DNA of 64,000 nt from Salinarchaeum sp. IM2453 (lineage in GTDB: Archaea; Halobacteriota; Halobacteria; Halobacteriales; Salinarchaeaceae). The stretch covers positions 186,001-250,000 of the forward strand of contig NZ_CP081183.1 of assembly GCF_019693215.1 (NCBI RefSeq), given 5' to 3'. The position numbers and the translations under genes were made by a program. Below are positions 38,229 through 47,435 of the stretch, one piece after another; position 1 is the first letter of the stretch; each line of letters starts with the position of its first letter. The notes beneath the pieces are model-generated. The model did not search any database. It was not told the DNA's origin and saw only the letters and a list, made by a program, of their open reading frames with translations.

Positions 38229-38660
38229 ATGCCACAACGCCGCCTCTCTGATGAAGCACGTCAACATCTTCGGTTGTTTGAGGAGAAGGCCGGCGTTGGG
38301 CCAAAAGATTGTATTGTTGACGAGGAATTTGACCGAGTTATTCTTCTTGTCAGTCCACGAGATATGGCAGACGCGATTGGCCCTGGAGGAAAGACAGTGA
38401 GAGATGTTGAGGAGTTAATTGGAAAAGACATCAAGATTGTCGGTGATGCAAAAACAGCAGAGGATTTCGTTGCTAATGCCTTGGCTCCTGCAGCCGTATA
38501 TGACGTTACGATTGAAACAGAGGATGATCAGTCGGTCGCCTACGTAGATGTTGACGAACAAGATATTGGCGCTGCAATCGGAACAGATGGCCGAAATATT
38601 GAAGCAGCCCGAATGCTGGCGAGACGACATTTTGATATTGATAGCATCAGCGTAAATTGA
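38229..38660 (+). CDS. nusA: NusA-like KH-domain transcription factor
   Basis: A 143-residue archaeal NusA made of two KH domains, without the S1 and N-terminal domains of the bacterial protein. KH1 has DRVILLVSPRDMADAIGPGGKTVRDVEELIGKDIKIVG, KH2 has VAYVDVDEQDIGAAIGTDGRNIEAARMLARRHFDIDSI; both GxxG loops (GPGG and GTDG) are present. It binds RNA in the transcription complex. It ends the rpo run; transposon debris follows within about ten bases, separating it from rps12. Confidence 0.95.
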   Translation: MPQRRLSDEARQHLRLFEEKAGVGPKDCIVDEEFDRVILLVSPRDMADAIGPGGKTVRDVEELIGKDIKIVGDAKTAEDFVANALAPAAVYDVTIETEDDQSVAYVDVDEQDIGAAIGTDGRNIEAARMLARRHFDIDSISVN

Positions 38661-38850
38661 CATCCTCATCCGCCTGAAGGTGGGTGAATCCCAAGCGTTG
38701 GGATATTACGGTTTGTAGACTCCCTGTTCTCTCGGGGTGAACCGTCCGCTCTCGCCGTCGAGCAGGAAGGCTCCGAGCCTGCCGGTGCCGGTTGAATGTA
38801 TCACTGATCGACGGCGCGTATCCACGGCCTTCAGGCCGTGGTATTGCGCC
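38657..38850 (-). pseudogene. tnpB 3' remnant and end hairpins between nusA and rps12
   Basis: On the minus strand a frame reads NRNIPTLGIHPPSGG, close to SNHNIPTKRCGSVGIPRLHSCGG at 62020-62100; the DNA ACAAACC..AATATCCCAAC is shared by both. The right-end-like hairpin is at 38661-38691. A second perfect hairpin, CCACGGCC-TTCA-GGCCGTGG, is at 38823-38842. The gap from 38661 to 39009 (349 bases) contains no gene; its last 40 bases are the rps12 promoter. Confidence 0.6.
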
Positions 38851-38975
38851 TGTTCAGCATATAACTGAAGAGTCAGTCGCAGGTGTTTTGATCATAAAGT
38901 ATTTTTGGGAGACACAGCTAATGACGAGGATACAGCATGCGGATGACTCCCGTATTTTCCATGCCAAAAGGGGAT

Positions 38976-38985
38976 GCTTAAGTAT
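38976..38985 (+). promoter_or_regulatory. TATA-like element of rps12
   Basis: CTTAAGTATC lies 25-34 bases before the rps12 ATG at 39010, consistent with a leaderless rps12-rps7 transcript separate from the rpo operon. The element is not a perfect TATA box. Confidence 0.35.
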
Positions 38986-39009
38986 CCGCATCGGGTAGAA
39001 ACGTCCACT

Positions 39010-39438
39010 ATGGCAAACGGCAAGTATGCGGCGCGCAAGCTCAAGAAAGACCGCCAGAATCATCGGTGGTCCGACTCGAAATATGCGCGGCGAGAGCGTG
39101 GACTCCGAGAGGAATCTGATCCTCTGGAAGGGGCTCCACAGGCGCGTGGAATTGTTCTTGAAAAAGTCGGGATTGAAGCAAAACAGCCGAACTCTGCAGT
39201 TCGAAAGTGTGTACGAGTTCAACTGATCAAAAACGGAAAGCAAGTAACAGCATTCTGTCCAGGTGACGGAGCAATCTCGTTCATTGATGAGCACGATGAA
39301 GTGACAATCGCTGGTATTGGTGGGGCAAAAGGAGGTTCAATGGGTGACCTCTCTGGAGTTAACTACAAGGTCGAAAAAGTAAATGGTGTATCGCTGATTG
39401 AACTAGTTCGTGGAAACGCAGAGAAACCAGTCCGATAA
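39010..39438 (+). CDS. rps12: 30S ribosomal protein S12
   Basis: A 142-residue uS12, at the decoding centre of the small subunit. It has [109 protein letters not shown]. The conserved loop KQPNSAVRK and the PGDGA motif are intact. The ATG at 39010 gives the family start; an ATG-like codon at 38974 would add 12 unrelated residues. rps7 follows after three bases. Confidence 0.97.
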   Translation: MANGKYAARKLKKDRQNHRWSDSKYARRERGLREESDPLEGAPQARGIVLEKVGIEAKQPNSAVRKCVRVQLIKNGKQVTAFCPGDGAISFIDEHDEVTIAGIGGAKGGSMGDLSGVNYKVEKVNGVSLIELVRGNAEKPVR

Positions 39439-39441
39439 ATT

Positions 39442-40014
39442 ATGAGTGAAGCAGCATCTACCGCAAAATTGTTCGGTGAATGGGACGTTTCAGAGATTGA
39501 GTACAACGACCCCAGCACGGAACGATATGTTACTGTCACCCCGGTTGCGAACACGATGGGCCGACACGCAAATAAGCAGTTCGAGAAGAGCAACATTTCG
39601 ATTGTCGAGCGGTTGATCAACCGGCTAATGCAGACGAGTGAGAATACTGGAAAGAAGCAGCAGACCACGAACATCGTTCGTGAAGCAATGGATATCATTC
39701 ACGAGCGAACTGAACAGAATCCAGTGCAAGTGCTTGTAGAAGCCGTTGAGAACGCCGCTCCACGAGAAGAGACTGTCCGTTTGAAATACGGAGGGATATC
39801 CGTACCAAAGGCAGTTGATGTTTCACCGCAGCGGCGCGTCGATCAGGCACTTATGTTCATCGCTGAAGGAACGTATAACGACTCATTCAAGAGTCCAGTC
39901 GATGTTGAAGAAGCACTTGCAAATCAACTAGTCGGGGCTGCGAACAACGACGTCAATACATACGCCATCAACCAGAAAGAAGAAAAGGAGCGCGTCGCCG
40001 CTGCCGCCCGATAA
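39442..40014 (+). CDS. rps7: 30S ribosomal protein S7
   Basis: A 190-residue uS7, organiser of the 30S head. Markers: LFGEWDVSEIEYNDPSTERYVTVTPVANTMGRHANKQFEKSNISIVERLINRLMQT, ENAAPREETVRLKYGGISVPKAVDVSPQRRVDQALMFIAEGTYNDSFKSPVDVEEALANQLVGAANNDVNTYAINQKEEKERVAAAAR. Full length for archaea. Last gene of the rps12-rps7 unit; a T6 tract follows the stop. aEF-2 comes 1 kb further, after an opposing gene. Confidence 0.97.
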   Translation: MSEAASTAKLFGEWDVSEIEYNDPSTERYVTVTPVANTMGRHANKQFEKSNISIVERLINRLMQTSENTGKKQQTTNIVREAMDIIHERTEQNPVQVLVEAVENAAPREETVRLKYGGISVPKAVDVSPQRRVDQALMFIAEGTYNDSFKSPVDVEEALANQLVGAANNDVNTYAINQKEEKERVAAAAR

Positions 40015-40023
40015 TCTGCGCGA

Positions 40024-40029
40024 TTTTTT
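40024..40029 (+). terminator. T-tract terminator after rps7
   Basis: Six T residues (GATTTTTTATTC) lie about ten bases after the rps7 stop. Archaeal termination uses such U-rich tracts without need of a hairpin. The opposing gene ends at 40070. Confidence 0.45.
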
Positions 40030-40069
40030 ATTCACTCATTCTATCAGGAAGAACACATACGGATAGTAG

Positions 40070-40822
40070 TTAGTCTGCAGCTGTGTTTTGCGTTGTTGCG
40101 TACTCGCGGGTGAGATCGACAAGAATTTGCTTATACTCTCGATCGGTCGGATCTGTTGGGAGTGACTTAAACTGGTTTTTATACCAGTCAAAGTGCACTG
40201 TCTGTGCATCGGTTGCGGCCGCATGTGCAAGGTCATAGATCCGATGTGAGGAGGGCAGTGCATCGTGGCGCTCAAGAAGTGCAAGAGCGAATGCAGAGTT
40301 TATCGCCGTCATTGCAGGATGGGTTTGGGCAGTTATTCGGGTACCATGCTGAAGCCCAAGATTTGACCGATCAGTAACGGCCGCAGCTAGCTGAGACTCT
40401 AAGAACCGAAGGAGCTTGGTACTTGGTCCAACGCGAAGGGTAATGTCGTCTGCGTAGATATCTTTCATATGGTTTGATATCTGATAGCAGTGTGTCAAGT
40501 GTTGTTGTTCGACGCTTTCTCCAGCCAATGCAAGGTATATTGCTTCACGCGTAGACTGTATATGGGAAGGATGCTCTTGTTCGTGCCGCAACATATGGCT
40601 ATACTCATGTAATGCAAGTTCAGATGCCATCGCGCTTTGTGCTGCAGCACGAGAGATATTTAGTTTATGATGGTCCTCATGATGTGTTGTCCATGTTCTT
40701 GCATCCGGGTCCTTCTGAATGTGAACTTGGACTGGCAGAGTAAGTGAGTACTCTGTGGTGAACCGGTCACGAGCTGATAAAAACGGAGCTGCTGGACCGG
40801 GACCACGTGTGTTAACTTCCAT
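40070..40822 (-). CDS. HExxH-type putative metalloprotein (DUF5781-like)
   Basis: A 250-residue haloarchaeal protein. ELALHEYSHMLRHEQEH contains HEYSH, a zincin HExxH motif, with further His downstream; LTHCYQISNHMKDIYADDITL contains a possible third ligand region (Asp or His). LLRFLESQLAAAV and AINSAFALALLERHD follow. I recognise the family as one often sitting between rps7 and aEF-2 in haloarchaea, which is also its place here. A protease or peptidase activity is suggested by the motif only. ATG at 40822 (MEVNTRGPGPAAPFLSARDRF) fits better than TTG at 40846. Opposite to its neighbours. Confidence 0.65.
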   Translation of the reverse strand: MEVNTRGPGPAAPFLSARDRFTTEYSLTLPVQVHIQKDPDARTWTTHHEDHHKLNISRAAAQSAMASELALHEYSHMLRHEQEHPSHIQSTREAIYLALAGESVEQQHLTHCYQISNHMKDIYADDITLRVGPSTKLLRFLESQLAAAVTDRSNLGLQHGTRITAQTHPAMTAINSAFALALLERHDALPSSHRIYDLAHAAATDAQTVHFDWYKNQFKSLPTDPTDREYKQILVDLTREYATTQNTAAD

Positions 40823-41034
40823 CAGACATGTATACGGCTTCAACAATAATGACTGTTCTGCCGAAAAGCAGCAAAACAGTCTACACAGAGACGGACAGGG
40901 ATATACTGGATAAATACATAAAGAAAAAAAGCAGAGCCATGTGAGTGATGAAATACCGTGGTAGCGTAGCTCTTACCCGAAAAGCCAAAATGAAAACACT
41001 ACTCTTTTGAGTTCGGTGATAAAATACAATAGTA

Positions 41035-43221
41035 ATGGGCCGACGTAAGAAAATTGTAGATCAATGTGAGCGGCTAATGGATAACCCGGACCATATCCGG
41101 AATATTGCAATTGCCGCACATATCGATCACGGAAAGACCACGCTGACAGATAACCTGCTTGCTGGAGCGGGAATGATTTCAGAGGATTTAGCTGGCAACC
41201 AGCTAGCGATGGACACAGAAGAGGACGAACAGGAACGTGGAATTACAATTGACGCAGCAAATGTGTCAATGACCCACGAGTACAACGAAAAAGACTATCT
41301 TATCAACCTCATTGACACACCAGGACACGTTGACTTCGGTGGAGATGTTACCCGAGCAATGCGGGCAGTCGATGGAGCACTGGTCGTTGTCGACGCTGTT
41401 GAAGGAACTATGCCGCAGACCGAAACGGTCCTTCGACAGGCACTCCGAGAGAACGTCAAGCCAACGCTCTTCATTAACAAAGTTGATCGTCTGATCAACG
41501 AGCTACAGGAAGGGCCAGAAGAGATGCAGAAACGCCTGCAGAGCGTTATTCGCGAGGTAAATGAACTCATTCGAGGGATGGCAGAAGAGAAGTATGAAGA
41601 AGAAGGCTGGAAGGTTTCAGTGCAGGACGGGACAGTTGCGTTCGGCTCTGCGCTCTATAACTGGGCGATCTCAATGCCGTTTATGCAGAAGACTGGCATT
41701 GACTTTGGTGACATTATCGAGTATAACCGAAACGACAACGTTGAGGAACTTGTTCAGCGAACGCCACTGTCGGATGTCGTTCTGAACATGGTTGCAGAGC
41801 ACTTCCCATCACCTAACGACGCACAGCCTGAGCGGATTCCAACAGTTTGGCGAGGCGATGCTGACTCTGAGCTTGGACAGCAGATGGAGCTGGTTGATGC
41901 TGATGGTGAGGTCGTGTTCATGGTCACGGACATTTCAATGGACCCACACGCTGGTGAGATTGCCACTGGACGCCTATTTTCTGGAACAATCGAGAAAGGA
42001 CAAGAGCTGTACGTATCAGGGACAGCGGGCAAAAACCGGATTCAGAGTGTAGGATTATTCATGGGTGATGAGCGAGAAGAAGTTGACCGAGTACCAGCCG
42101 GAAACATTGCATCTGTCACGGGACTTGATGACGCAATTGCTGGATCAACTGTTTCAAGCGTTGAGATGACTCCGTTCGAGGGCGTGGAGCATATCTCTGA
42201 GCCAGTGATCACAAAGGCCGTAGAAGCACAGAACATGGATGACCTGCCAAAGCTAATCGAAACGCTTCGGCAAGTCTCAAAGGAAGATCCAACGATCCAA
42301 GTTGAGATTAACGAGGACACCGGTGAACATCTGATCTCTGGACAGGGAGAGTTACATCTTGAAGTTATCACGCAGCGTATCGAACGGAACCAAGGTATCC
42401 CAGTCCATACAGGTGAGCCAATTGTTGTGTTCCGTGAAGCACCACAAGGCGACAGTCGAGAAGTTGAAGGTATTTCACCAAACCGCCACAACCGATTCTA
42501 CATTACTGTTGAGCAGCTAGATGATGAGGTTCTTGAGGCGGTTAAGCGTGGTGAGGCGGCAATGGAGATGCCAGAGCAAGAGCGACGTGAGGCACTGCAG
42601 GAAGCAGGAATGGATAAAGAAACCTCACAGAATGTCGAGCACATGCATAATACGAACATCTTCATTGACGATACAAAAGGTATCCAACACCTGAACGAAA
42701 CAATGGAACTCATCATTGAAGGGCTTGAAGAGTCCCTCAATGATGGTCCATTAGCAGGAGAACCAGTTGACGGGTCTCTGATCCGACTTCACGATGCTCG
42801 GCTACACGAGGATGCTATCCATCGTGGACCAGCACAGGTAATCCCTGCTGTCCGTGACGCAGTACACCAAGCCTTGATTGATGCTGAGATCCGACTGCTT
42901 GAGCCAGTCCAAGATGTCCGTATTGACGTACCAAACGAACACATGGGAGCGGCATCTGGTGAGATACAGGGTCGTCGAGGACAGGTCGACGACATGTACC
43001 AAGAGGGAGACCTCATGGTCGTTGAAGGCTCCGCACCAGTTGAGGAAATGATTGGATTCGCAAGCGATATCCGATCTGCAACAGAAGGCCGAGCGTCTTG
43101 GAACACTGAGAACGCAGGATTCCAGGTTATGGCAGATAACCTACAGCGTGAGCAAATTATGGATATTCGGGAACGAAAAGGGATGAAGCTTGAGCTCCCT
43201 GGATCAGTCGACTATATATAA
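41035..43221 (+). CDS. fusA: translation elongation factor aEF-2
   Basis: A 728-residue GTPase driving ribosomal translocation. G1 is [16 protein letters not shown]2 lies in [16 protein letters not shown]3 is [21 protein letters not shown]4 LFINKVDRL. Domain IV has [24 protein letters not shown], where the His of DAIHRG is the site made into diphthamide. C-terminal ...[16 protein letters not shown]-like end is complete ([16 protein letters not shown]). Transcribed alone, with a TATA-like GATAAAATAC just before the ATG and T-rich sequence after it. Confidence 0.98.
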   Translation: MGRRKKIVDQCERLMDNPDHIRNIAIAAHIDHGKTTLTDNLLAGAGMISEDLAGNQLAMDTEEDEQERGITIDAANVSMTHEYNEKDYLINLIDTPGHVDFGGDVTRAMRAVDGALVVVDAVEGTMPQTETVLRQALRENVKPTLFINKVDRLINELQEGPEEMQKRLQSVIREVNELIRGMAEEKYEEEGWKVSVQDGTVAFGSALYNWAISMPFMQKTGIDFGDIIEYNRNDNVEELVQRTPLSDVVLNMVAEHFPSPNDAQPERIPTVWRGDADSELGQQMELVDADGEVVFMVTDISMDPHAGEIATGRLFSGTIEKGQELYVSGTAGKNRIQSVGLFMGDEREEVDRVPAGNIASVTGLDDAIAGSTVSSVEMTPFEGVEHISEPVITKAVEAQNMDDLPKLIETLRQVSKEDPTIQVEINEDTGEHLISGQGELHLEVITQRIERNQGIPVHTGEPIVVFREAPQGDSREVEGISPNRHNRFYITVEQLDDEVLEAVKRGEAAMEMPEQERREALQEAGMDKETSQNVEHMHNTNIFIDDTKGIQHLNETMELIIEGLEESLNDGPLAGEPVDGSLIRLHDARLHEDAIHRGPAQVIPAVRDAVHQALIDAEIRLLEPVQDVRIDVPNEHMGAASGEIQGRRGQVDDMYQEGDLMVVEGSAPVEEMIGFASDIRSATEGRASWNTENAGFQVMADNLQREQIMDIRERKGMKLELPGSVDYI

Positions 43222-43374
43222 ATAGAAGACAGTCTTAGCGGCCTTTCTTTTCTACCTATATATCGTACGGACAGCAACTGCTTGTGTCAGAATACAATCC
43301 AAAAATTATCGCGTTACCAAAACTGTAATGCAGGACCAAAAGTCATGGTCTGATATGAAACCACAGATGACGTT

Positions 43375-43384
43375 GGAGGTGGTG
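43375..43384 (+). promoter_or_regulatory. Shine-Dalgarno of the ACT-domain gene
   Basis: GGAGGTGGTG just before the ATG at 43387. Together with the equally strong site at 43909-43917 (GGAGGTGAT) before hom, it shows this pair uses SD-led initiation while many single genes here appear leaderless. Confidence 0.6.
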
Positions 43385-43386
43385 TT

Positions 43387-43923
43387 ATGAGCGAACATGC
43401 TGAGAGCGTACAGACATACACCATCCGATTGGAACTGGTTGATGAGCCGGGCGAGCTACTGAATGCGCTGGGACCAATTTCTGAGGAAGGAGGAAACCTA
43501 CTGAGCATCCTCCATGAACGAGGGAATGTGACACCTCGTGGACGAATTCCAGTTGAAATCGATATTGAATGCCATCCTGAGCGTATCGACAACATCGTTG
43601 AGAGTCTACAAACAGCAGGTGTCAATGTCGTCAAAGCCGGCGAAGAGCGGTTTAGCAGTGAGCTGTCAGTTCTCTTGATTGGACATCTTGTTGACGCCGA
43701 TTTATCGGACACGATCACATGTATTGAAGATCGCCAAGAAGCATCAGTGACTGACTTGACTCTTTCAGCACCAGATGGCGCAAGCGGTGTCGCAAGTGCT
43801 CAGTTGCGTATAGCAACTGAAGAGAATCAAGTTGATGAGGTTCTCTCGGAGATTCGAGATATGGCTGCATCGAAAGGGTTGACTGTCGTTGAACCACAAA
43901 TCGACAGAGGAGGTGATGCGTAA
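43387..43923 (+). CDS. ACT-domain amino-acid-binding protein paired with hom
   Basis: A 178-residue protein with an N-terminal ACT domain (TIRLELVDEPGELLNALGPISEEGGNLLSILHERG) and a second, weaker beta-alpha domain (SVTDLTLSAPDGASGVASAQLRIATEENQVDEVLSEIRDMAASKGL). ACT domains bind amino acids to control enzymes of their own synthesis. Its TAA overlaps the ATG of hom, whose product lacks an ACT domain, so it is very likely the separate allosteric subunit sensing threonine or a related end product. That role is inference from family and context. Confidence 0.85.
   Translation: MSEHAESVQTYTIRLELVDEPGELLNALGPISEEGGNLLSILHERGNVTPRGRIPVEIDIECHPERIDNIVESLQTAGVNVVKAGEERFSSELSVLLIGHLVDADLSDTITCIEDRQEASVTDLTLSAPDGASGVASAQLRIATEENQVDEVLSEIRDMAASKGLTVVEPQIDRGGDA
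43909..43917 (+). promoter_or_regulatory. Shine-Dalgarno of hom
   Basis: GGAGGTGAT, fully complementary to the 16S 3' end, six bases before the hom ATG at 43923 and inside the ACT gene, supporting translational coupling. Confidence 0.65.
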
Positions 43924-44870
43924 TGCGAATTGCAATTGCCGGTGCTGGAGCAGTTGGCACCTCGGTTCTGGAGCTTGCAGAGGAGTATGGACACACCGTT
44001 GTTGGTATTGCTGATTCATCCAGCGCAGCAACTGGTGATGAACAGGTTGATGTAGAATCAGTTTTACAGCGGAAAGAAGAGACGGGGGCTGTCGGGACCC
44101 AGCCAGCAGGCGAGTTGTTTAAAACAGAATATGATGTCTTGGTCGAAGCAACACCAACGACACTTGGAGATGCTCAACCAGCGTTTAGTCATTGCCAACG
44201 AGCACTTGAAGAGGATCGACATGTCGTGTTAGCAAATAAGGGACCAGTTGCGGAACGGTATACTGATCTACGCAAGATTGAGACTCAAAGTAATGGTAGT
44301 ATTCGATTTGAAGCAACTGTCGGGGGAGCCATTCCAGCTATTCGAACAATTGAGGATTATGGACCGGAAAAAGTTCTTGCAGCTCGAGGGGTGCTTAACG
44401 GGACAGCGAACTTTGTCCTGACAAGGATGGCTGCAGAAGGACTGAGCTATGAGAAAGTGCTCTCTGAGGCACAGGAACTTGGTGTAGCAGAAACAGACCC
44501 GAGCTTTGATGTCGAAGGGACCGACGCAGCGCTGAAATGTGTGATTATGGCAAATGTACTGACCGGCGGTGATCCCGAATTCACCCTTTCCGATGCAACA
44601 GTTGAAGGTATTACAGATATACCGGGCAGTGCACTTGATCTGGCTGCACAGGATAACAAAACTATTCGGCTAATTGGAGAAGCAACTCGCGATCACGTCA
44701 AGGTTGGTCCGCGATTAGTACCAGAGAACGGCCCGCTATCTGTGACAGGAACACGAAATATCGTTCAAATCGATACGGAACATGCCGGTCGGCTGAATCT
44801 TTCTGGACGCGGAGCAGGCGGCCCGGAAACAGCAACAGCAGTGCTTGCTGACGTCGGTCGGTTAGGTTAA
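43923..44870 (+). CDS. hom: homoserine dehydrogenase
   Basis: A 315-residue short-form homoserine dehydrogenase, reducing aspartate semialdehyde to homoserine in the threonine/methionine branch. It has the Rossmann start MRIAIAGAGAVGTSVLELAEE, VVLANKGPVAERY (the catalytic Lys region near HVVLANKG), VGGAIPAIRTIED, GVLNGTANFVLTRM, AQELGVAETDPSFDVEGTDAALKCVI, all in family order. It ends without a regulatory domain; the ACT subunit is encoded just upstream and overlaps it by one base. Last gene before the transposon graveyard. Confidence 0.95.
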   Translation: MRIAIAGAGAVGTSVLELAEEYGHTVVGIADSSSAATGDEQVDVESVLQRKEETGAVGTQPAGELFKTEYDVLVEATPTTLGDAQPAFSHCQRALEEDRHVVLANKGPVAERYTDLRKIETQSNGSIRFEATVGGAIPAIRTIEDYGPEKVLAARGVLNGTANFVLTRMAAEGLSYEKVLSEAQELGVAETDPSFDVEGTDAALKCVIMANVLTGGDPEFTLSDATVEGITDIPGSALDLAAQDNKTIRLIGEATRDHVKVGPRLVPENGPLSVTGTRNIVQIDTEHAGRLNLSGRGAGGPETATAVLADVGRLG

Positions 44871-44917
44871 CATGTAGCCCGTTGATCGGCTATCGAAGCA
44901 AGTGGTGAATAAATATT

Positions 44918-44986
44918 TAACTTCTACAGTCTACGTCTTCCTCCTCAAGGAGCCGCCAAAGGCGGTGAGTAGGCAGGGTAGTTCAC
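44918..44986 (+). repeat. solo IS1341-type right end
   Basis: TTTAACTT, TACAG, CTACGTCTTCCTCCTCAAGG, a GCCGCC-AAA-GGCGGT hairpin, GAGTAGGCAGGG and terminal GTAGTTCAC. Same order as 25011-25070, with compensating changes in the hairpin arms (CGACC/GGAGCG there, GCCGCC/GGCGGT here), which suggests selection on RNA structure or independent subfamilies. No tnpB frame is attached to it. Confidence 0.7.
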
Positions 44987-44989
44987 CAA

Positions 44990-45470
44990 CAAGTTGTAAC
45001 AGGTTTAGTCGGGAAACTGGGTTATATTTAGATCGCCCACGATCAGACTCAATTACTTTTGACCCTCTCCACACGGGGAAAGCTGTGGGATTGCTCCGTG
45101 AGTAATTCCGGTTGGATTACCCCGGCTGTGAACGTGCGGATTCGCCGATGCATCTTTAGTCTTCACGTCAAGGCTGTGGTGTGTTGAATGGGCGTATCTA
45201 CTCAGTTTTGCCCTCTTTTCCGGGAGTAGCACTCACGGGGGCTTAGGCCGTGAGCAGCGGATCAGGCCATCCTAACGCTCTATTCTATCCACGAAAGGAA
45301 CGTTCTGTGATGATAATATCAACCGCTGCTGGTTGGGCTGCAAAGGTCTGTGAACGCGTGAGTAAGTTCCTCGTAGCAGCATGTCGTGTGTCGACCGACA
45401 CATAACCTTTCGAGAGAGTAGACGATTGGATTACAGACTATTTTTGTCGGGGGGGGTTGTGGCATATCAT
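44990..45470. other. gene-free stretch between solo right end and tnpB remnant
   Basis: I see no credible gene in these 480 bases. There are GC-rich short palindromic pieces (for example ATTCCGGTTGGATTACCCCGG near 45105-45126 in part) and a run of eight G at about 45449-45456. The composition suggests further decayed transposon DNA. Confidence 0.4.
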
Positions 45471-45479
45471 GTGATTTAT

Positions 45480-45626
45480 CCCTTGGCTAAGGCCCATGGG
45501 CGTTCACCTTGCAATTCTGCAAGTGCCGTCATGGGAACAAGGACTCCTCCCCGTGAGGCAGGAAGTCTCATCCTCAACCAAACGAGGCCGTAATCCGAGC
45601 GGAGCAGGACGGCGTAAGTTCATATA
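45480..45626 (+). pseudogene. decayed tnpB 3' end with its right end
   Basis: The plus frame reads AHGRSPCNSASAVMGTRTPPREAGSLILN, aligning with the intact TnpB tail STPVETALPAGTAVVPAKRVVETGSPTLK. The DNA GGCAGGAAGTCTCATCCTCAA matches GGAAACAGGAAGCCCCACCCTCAAG of the intact element in part, and the following bases to GTAAGTTCAT at 45626 fit its right end. From 45627 to 45819 lies the aEF-1alpha promoter region. Confidence 0.6.
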
Positions 45627-45819
45627 TGTGTATATTTGGCGAATATAGGATCAATTTTGCTGCCCTTTACCACAAAATATGTGCTGCTTTATACCATGGA
45701 TTTTGGGAAAAATGGGCATAATGCAAGGGAAATCGGTGGAATTTGGGTACTGTATCGAAATGGTTTTATTGTCTCTGGCCGAAAGTTTCCGGTATAGCGC
45801 CACTGCGCGCAAGATAACC

Positions 45820-47085
45820 ATGAGCGAGAAACCTCACCAAAATCTGGCCATTATCGGCCACGTGGACCACGGGAAGAGTACACTGGTCGGGCGACTTCTC
45901 TACGAAACGGGAAGTGTACCCGAGCACGTAATTGAACAGTACAAAGAAGAAGCCGAAGAGAAGGGCAAGGGCGGATTCGAATTCGCTTACGTGATGGACA
46001 ACCTCGCCGAAGAGCGAGAGCGTGGTGTCACTATTGACATCGCCCATCAGGAGTTCGAAACCGACGATTACAACTTCACAATCGTCGACTGTCCGGGTCA
46101 CCGAGACTTCGTCAAAAACATGATTACTGGCGCAAGCCAGGCAGACAACGCAGTTCTTGTCGTTGCTGCAGATGACGGAGTCGCACCACAGACCCAAGAA
46201 CACGTCTTCCTTGCTCGAACTCTTGGTATCGACGAGCTGCTTGTCGGGATCAATAAGATGGACATTGTTGACTACGAAGAAAACAAGTTCAAGGAGGTCC
46301 AGTCGGAAGTGCAGGAGCTCCTCAAGCAGGTTCAGTTCAACGTAGGAGATGCTTCCTTCATCCCAATCAGCGCATTCGAGGGCGACAATATTGCAGAGGC
46401 CTCGGACAATACGCCGTGGTACGACGGCCCAACGCTGCTTGAATCCCTGAATGCTCTTGAAGAGCCAGAGCCACCAACGGACGCTCCACTCCGACTCCCA
46501 ATTCAGGATGTTTACACGATTTCCGGGATTGGTACTGTCCCAGTTGGACGAATCGAAACAGGTATGATGCATCCGGGCGACGATGTTTCCTTCCAGCCAA
46601 GTGATGTTGGCGGAGAGGTCAAGACCATCGAGATGCACCACGAGGAAGTTGACGAAGCCGGTCCAGGTGACAATGTTGGATTCAACGTTCGTGGAGTCGG
46701 CAAGGATGACATCCGTCGTGGAGATGTCTGTGGCCCAGCAGACGACCCACCATCAGTTGCTGAGACATTCCAGGCTCAGATTGTTGTGATGCAGCATCCA
46801 AGTGTCATCACCGCTGGATACACACCAGTCTTCCACGCACACACCGCACAGGTTGCCTGTACAATCGAGTCAATTGACAAGAAGATGGACCCATCGTCAG
46901 GAGAAGTCGCAGAAGAGAATCCTGACTTCATCCAGTCCGGTGACGCTGCAGTTGTTACGGTGCGCCCACAGAAGCCACTCTCAATCGAGCCATCGAGCGA
47001 GATTCCAGAGCTTGGTAGCTTCGCAATCCGTGACATGGGACAGACAATTGCAGCAGGTAAGGTCCTGAGCGTCAACGAAGCATAA
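45820..47085 (+). CDS. tuf: translation elongation factor aEF-1alpha
   Basis: A 421-residue GTPase delivering aminoacyl-tRNA. G1 is [18 protein letters not shown], then [17 protein letters not shown] (G2), [22 protein letters not shown] (G3), [11 protein letters not shown] (G4). Domains 2 and 3 include [24 protein letters not shown]-like [35 protein letters not shown] and [18 protein letters not shown]. The ATG at 45820 gives the family start [16 protein letters not shown]; the ORF open to 45679 upstream is non-homologous promoter DNA. GC content and C-ending codons are higher than in neighbours, as expected for a highly expressed gene. rps10 follows after three bases. Confidence 0.98.
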   Translation: MSEKPHQNLAIIGHVDHGKSTLVGRLLYETGSVPEHVIEQYKEEAEEKGKGGFEFAYVMDNLAEERERGVTIDIAHQEFETDDYNFTIVDCPGHRDFVKNMITGASQADNAVLVVAADDGVAPQTQEHVFLARTLGIDELLVGINKMDIVDYEENKFKEVQSEVQELLKQVQFNVGDASFIPISAFEGDNIAEASDNTPWYDGPTLLESLNALEEPEPPTDAPLRLPIQDVYTISGIGTVPVGRIETGMMHPGDDVSFQPSDVGGEVKTIEMHHEEVDEAGPGDNVGFNVRGVGKDDIRRGDVCGPADDPPSVAETFQAQIVVMQHPSVITAGYTPVFHAHTAQVACTIESIDKKMDPSSGEVAEENPDFIQSGDAAVVTVRPQKPLSIEPSSEIPELGSFAIRDMGQTIAAGKVLSVNEA

Positions 47086-47088
47086 CGT

Positions 47089-47397
47089 ATGCAGCAGGCA
47101 CGAGTCCGACTCGCCGGTACGAATCCGAGTGCTCTCGATGACATCTGCGGTGATGTCGAAGAGATTGCGGACAAGACCGGCGTCGCGCTATCAGGCCCTG
47201 TTCCACTGCCTACCAAAACGCTTGAAATTCCGGCACGAAAATCGCCTGACGGCGAAGGTACAGCGACATGGGAGCACTGGGAAATGCGAGTACACAAACG
47301 CCTAATCGATATCGATGCTGACGAACGTGCACTTCGGCAACTGATGCGAATTCAGGTGCCAAACGATGTGAGCATCGAGATCGTTCTCGAAGAATAG
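47089..47397 (+). CDS. rps10: 30S ribosomal protein S10
   Basis: A 102-residue uS10, part of the 30S head. Sequence blocks [101 protein letters not shown] are all family-typical. It lies three bases after tuf, the arrangement usual in archaea, and is followed by a T6 tract. Confidence 0.97.
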   Translation: MQQARVRLAGTNPSALDDICGDVEEIADKTGVALSGPVPLPTKTLEIPARKSPDGEGTATWEHWEMRVHKRLIDIDADERALRQLMRIQVPNDVSIEIVLEE

Positions 47398-47406
47398 GCG
47401 ACGACC

Positions 47407-47412
47407 TTTTTT
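47407..47412 (+). terminator. T-tract after rps10, overlapping the next promoter
   Basis: CCTTTTTTATTG, ten bases after the rps10 stop, can end the tuf-rps10 transcript. The same AT-rich stretch (TTTTTTATT) is 22-30 bases before the rhomboid ATG and may be its TATA region. Confidence 0.4.
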
Positions 47413-47435
47413 ATTGAAGGTCCATACTGGCGGTG

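Noticed and set aside
45679-45819. 47-residue N-terminal extension of aEF-1alpha
   Set aside because: Family start is [18 protein letters not shown]; the extension is AT-rich promoter DNA.
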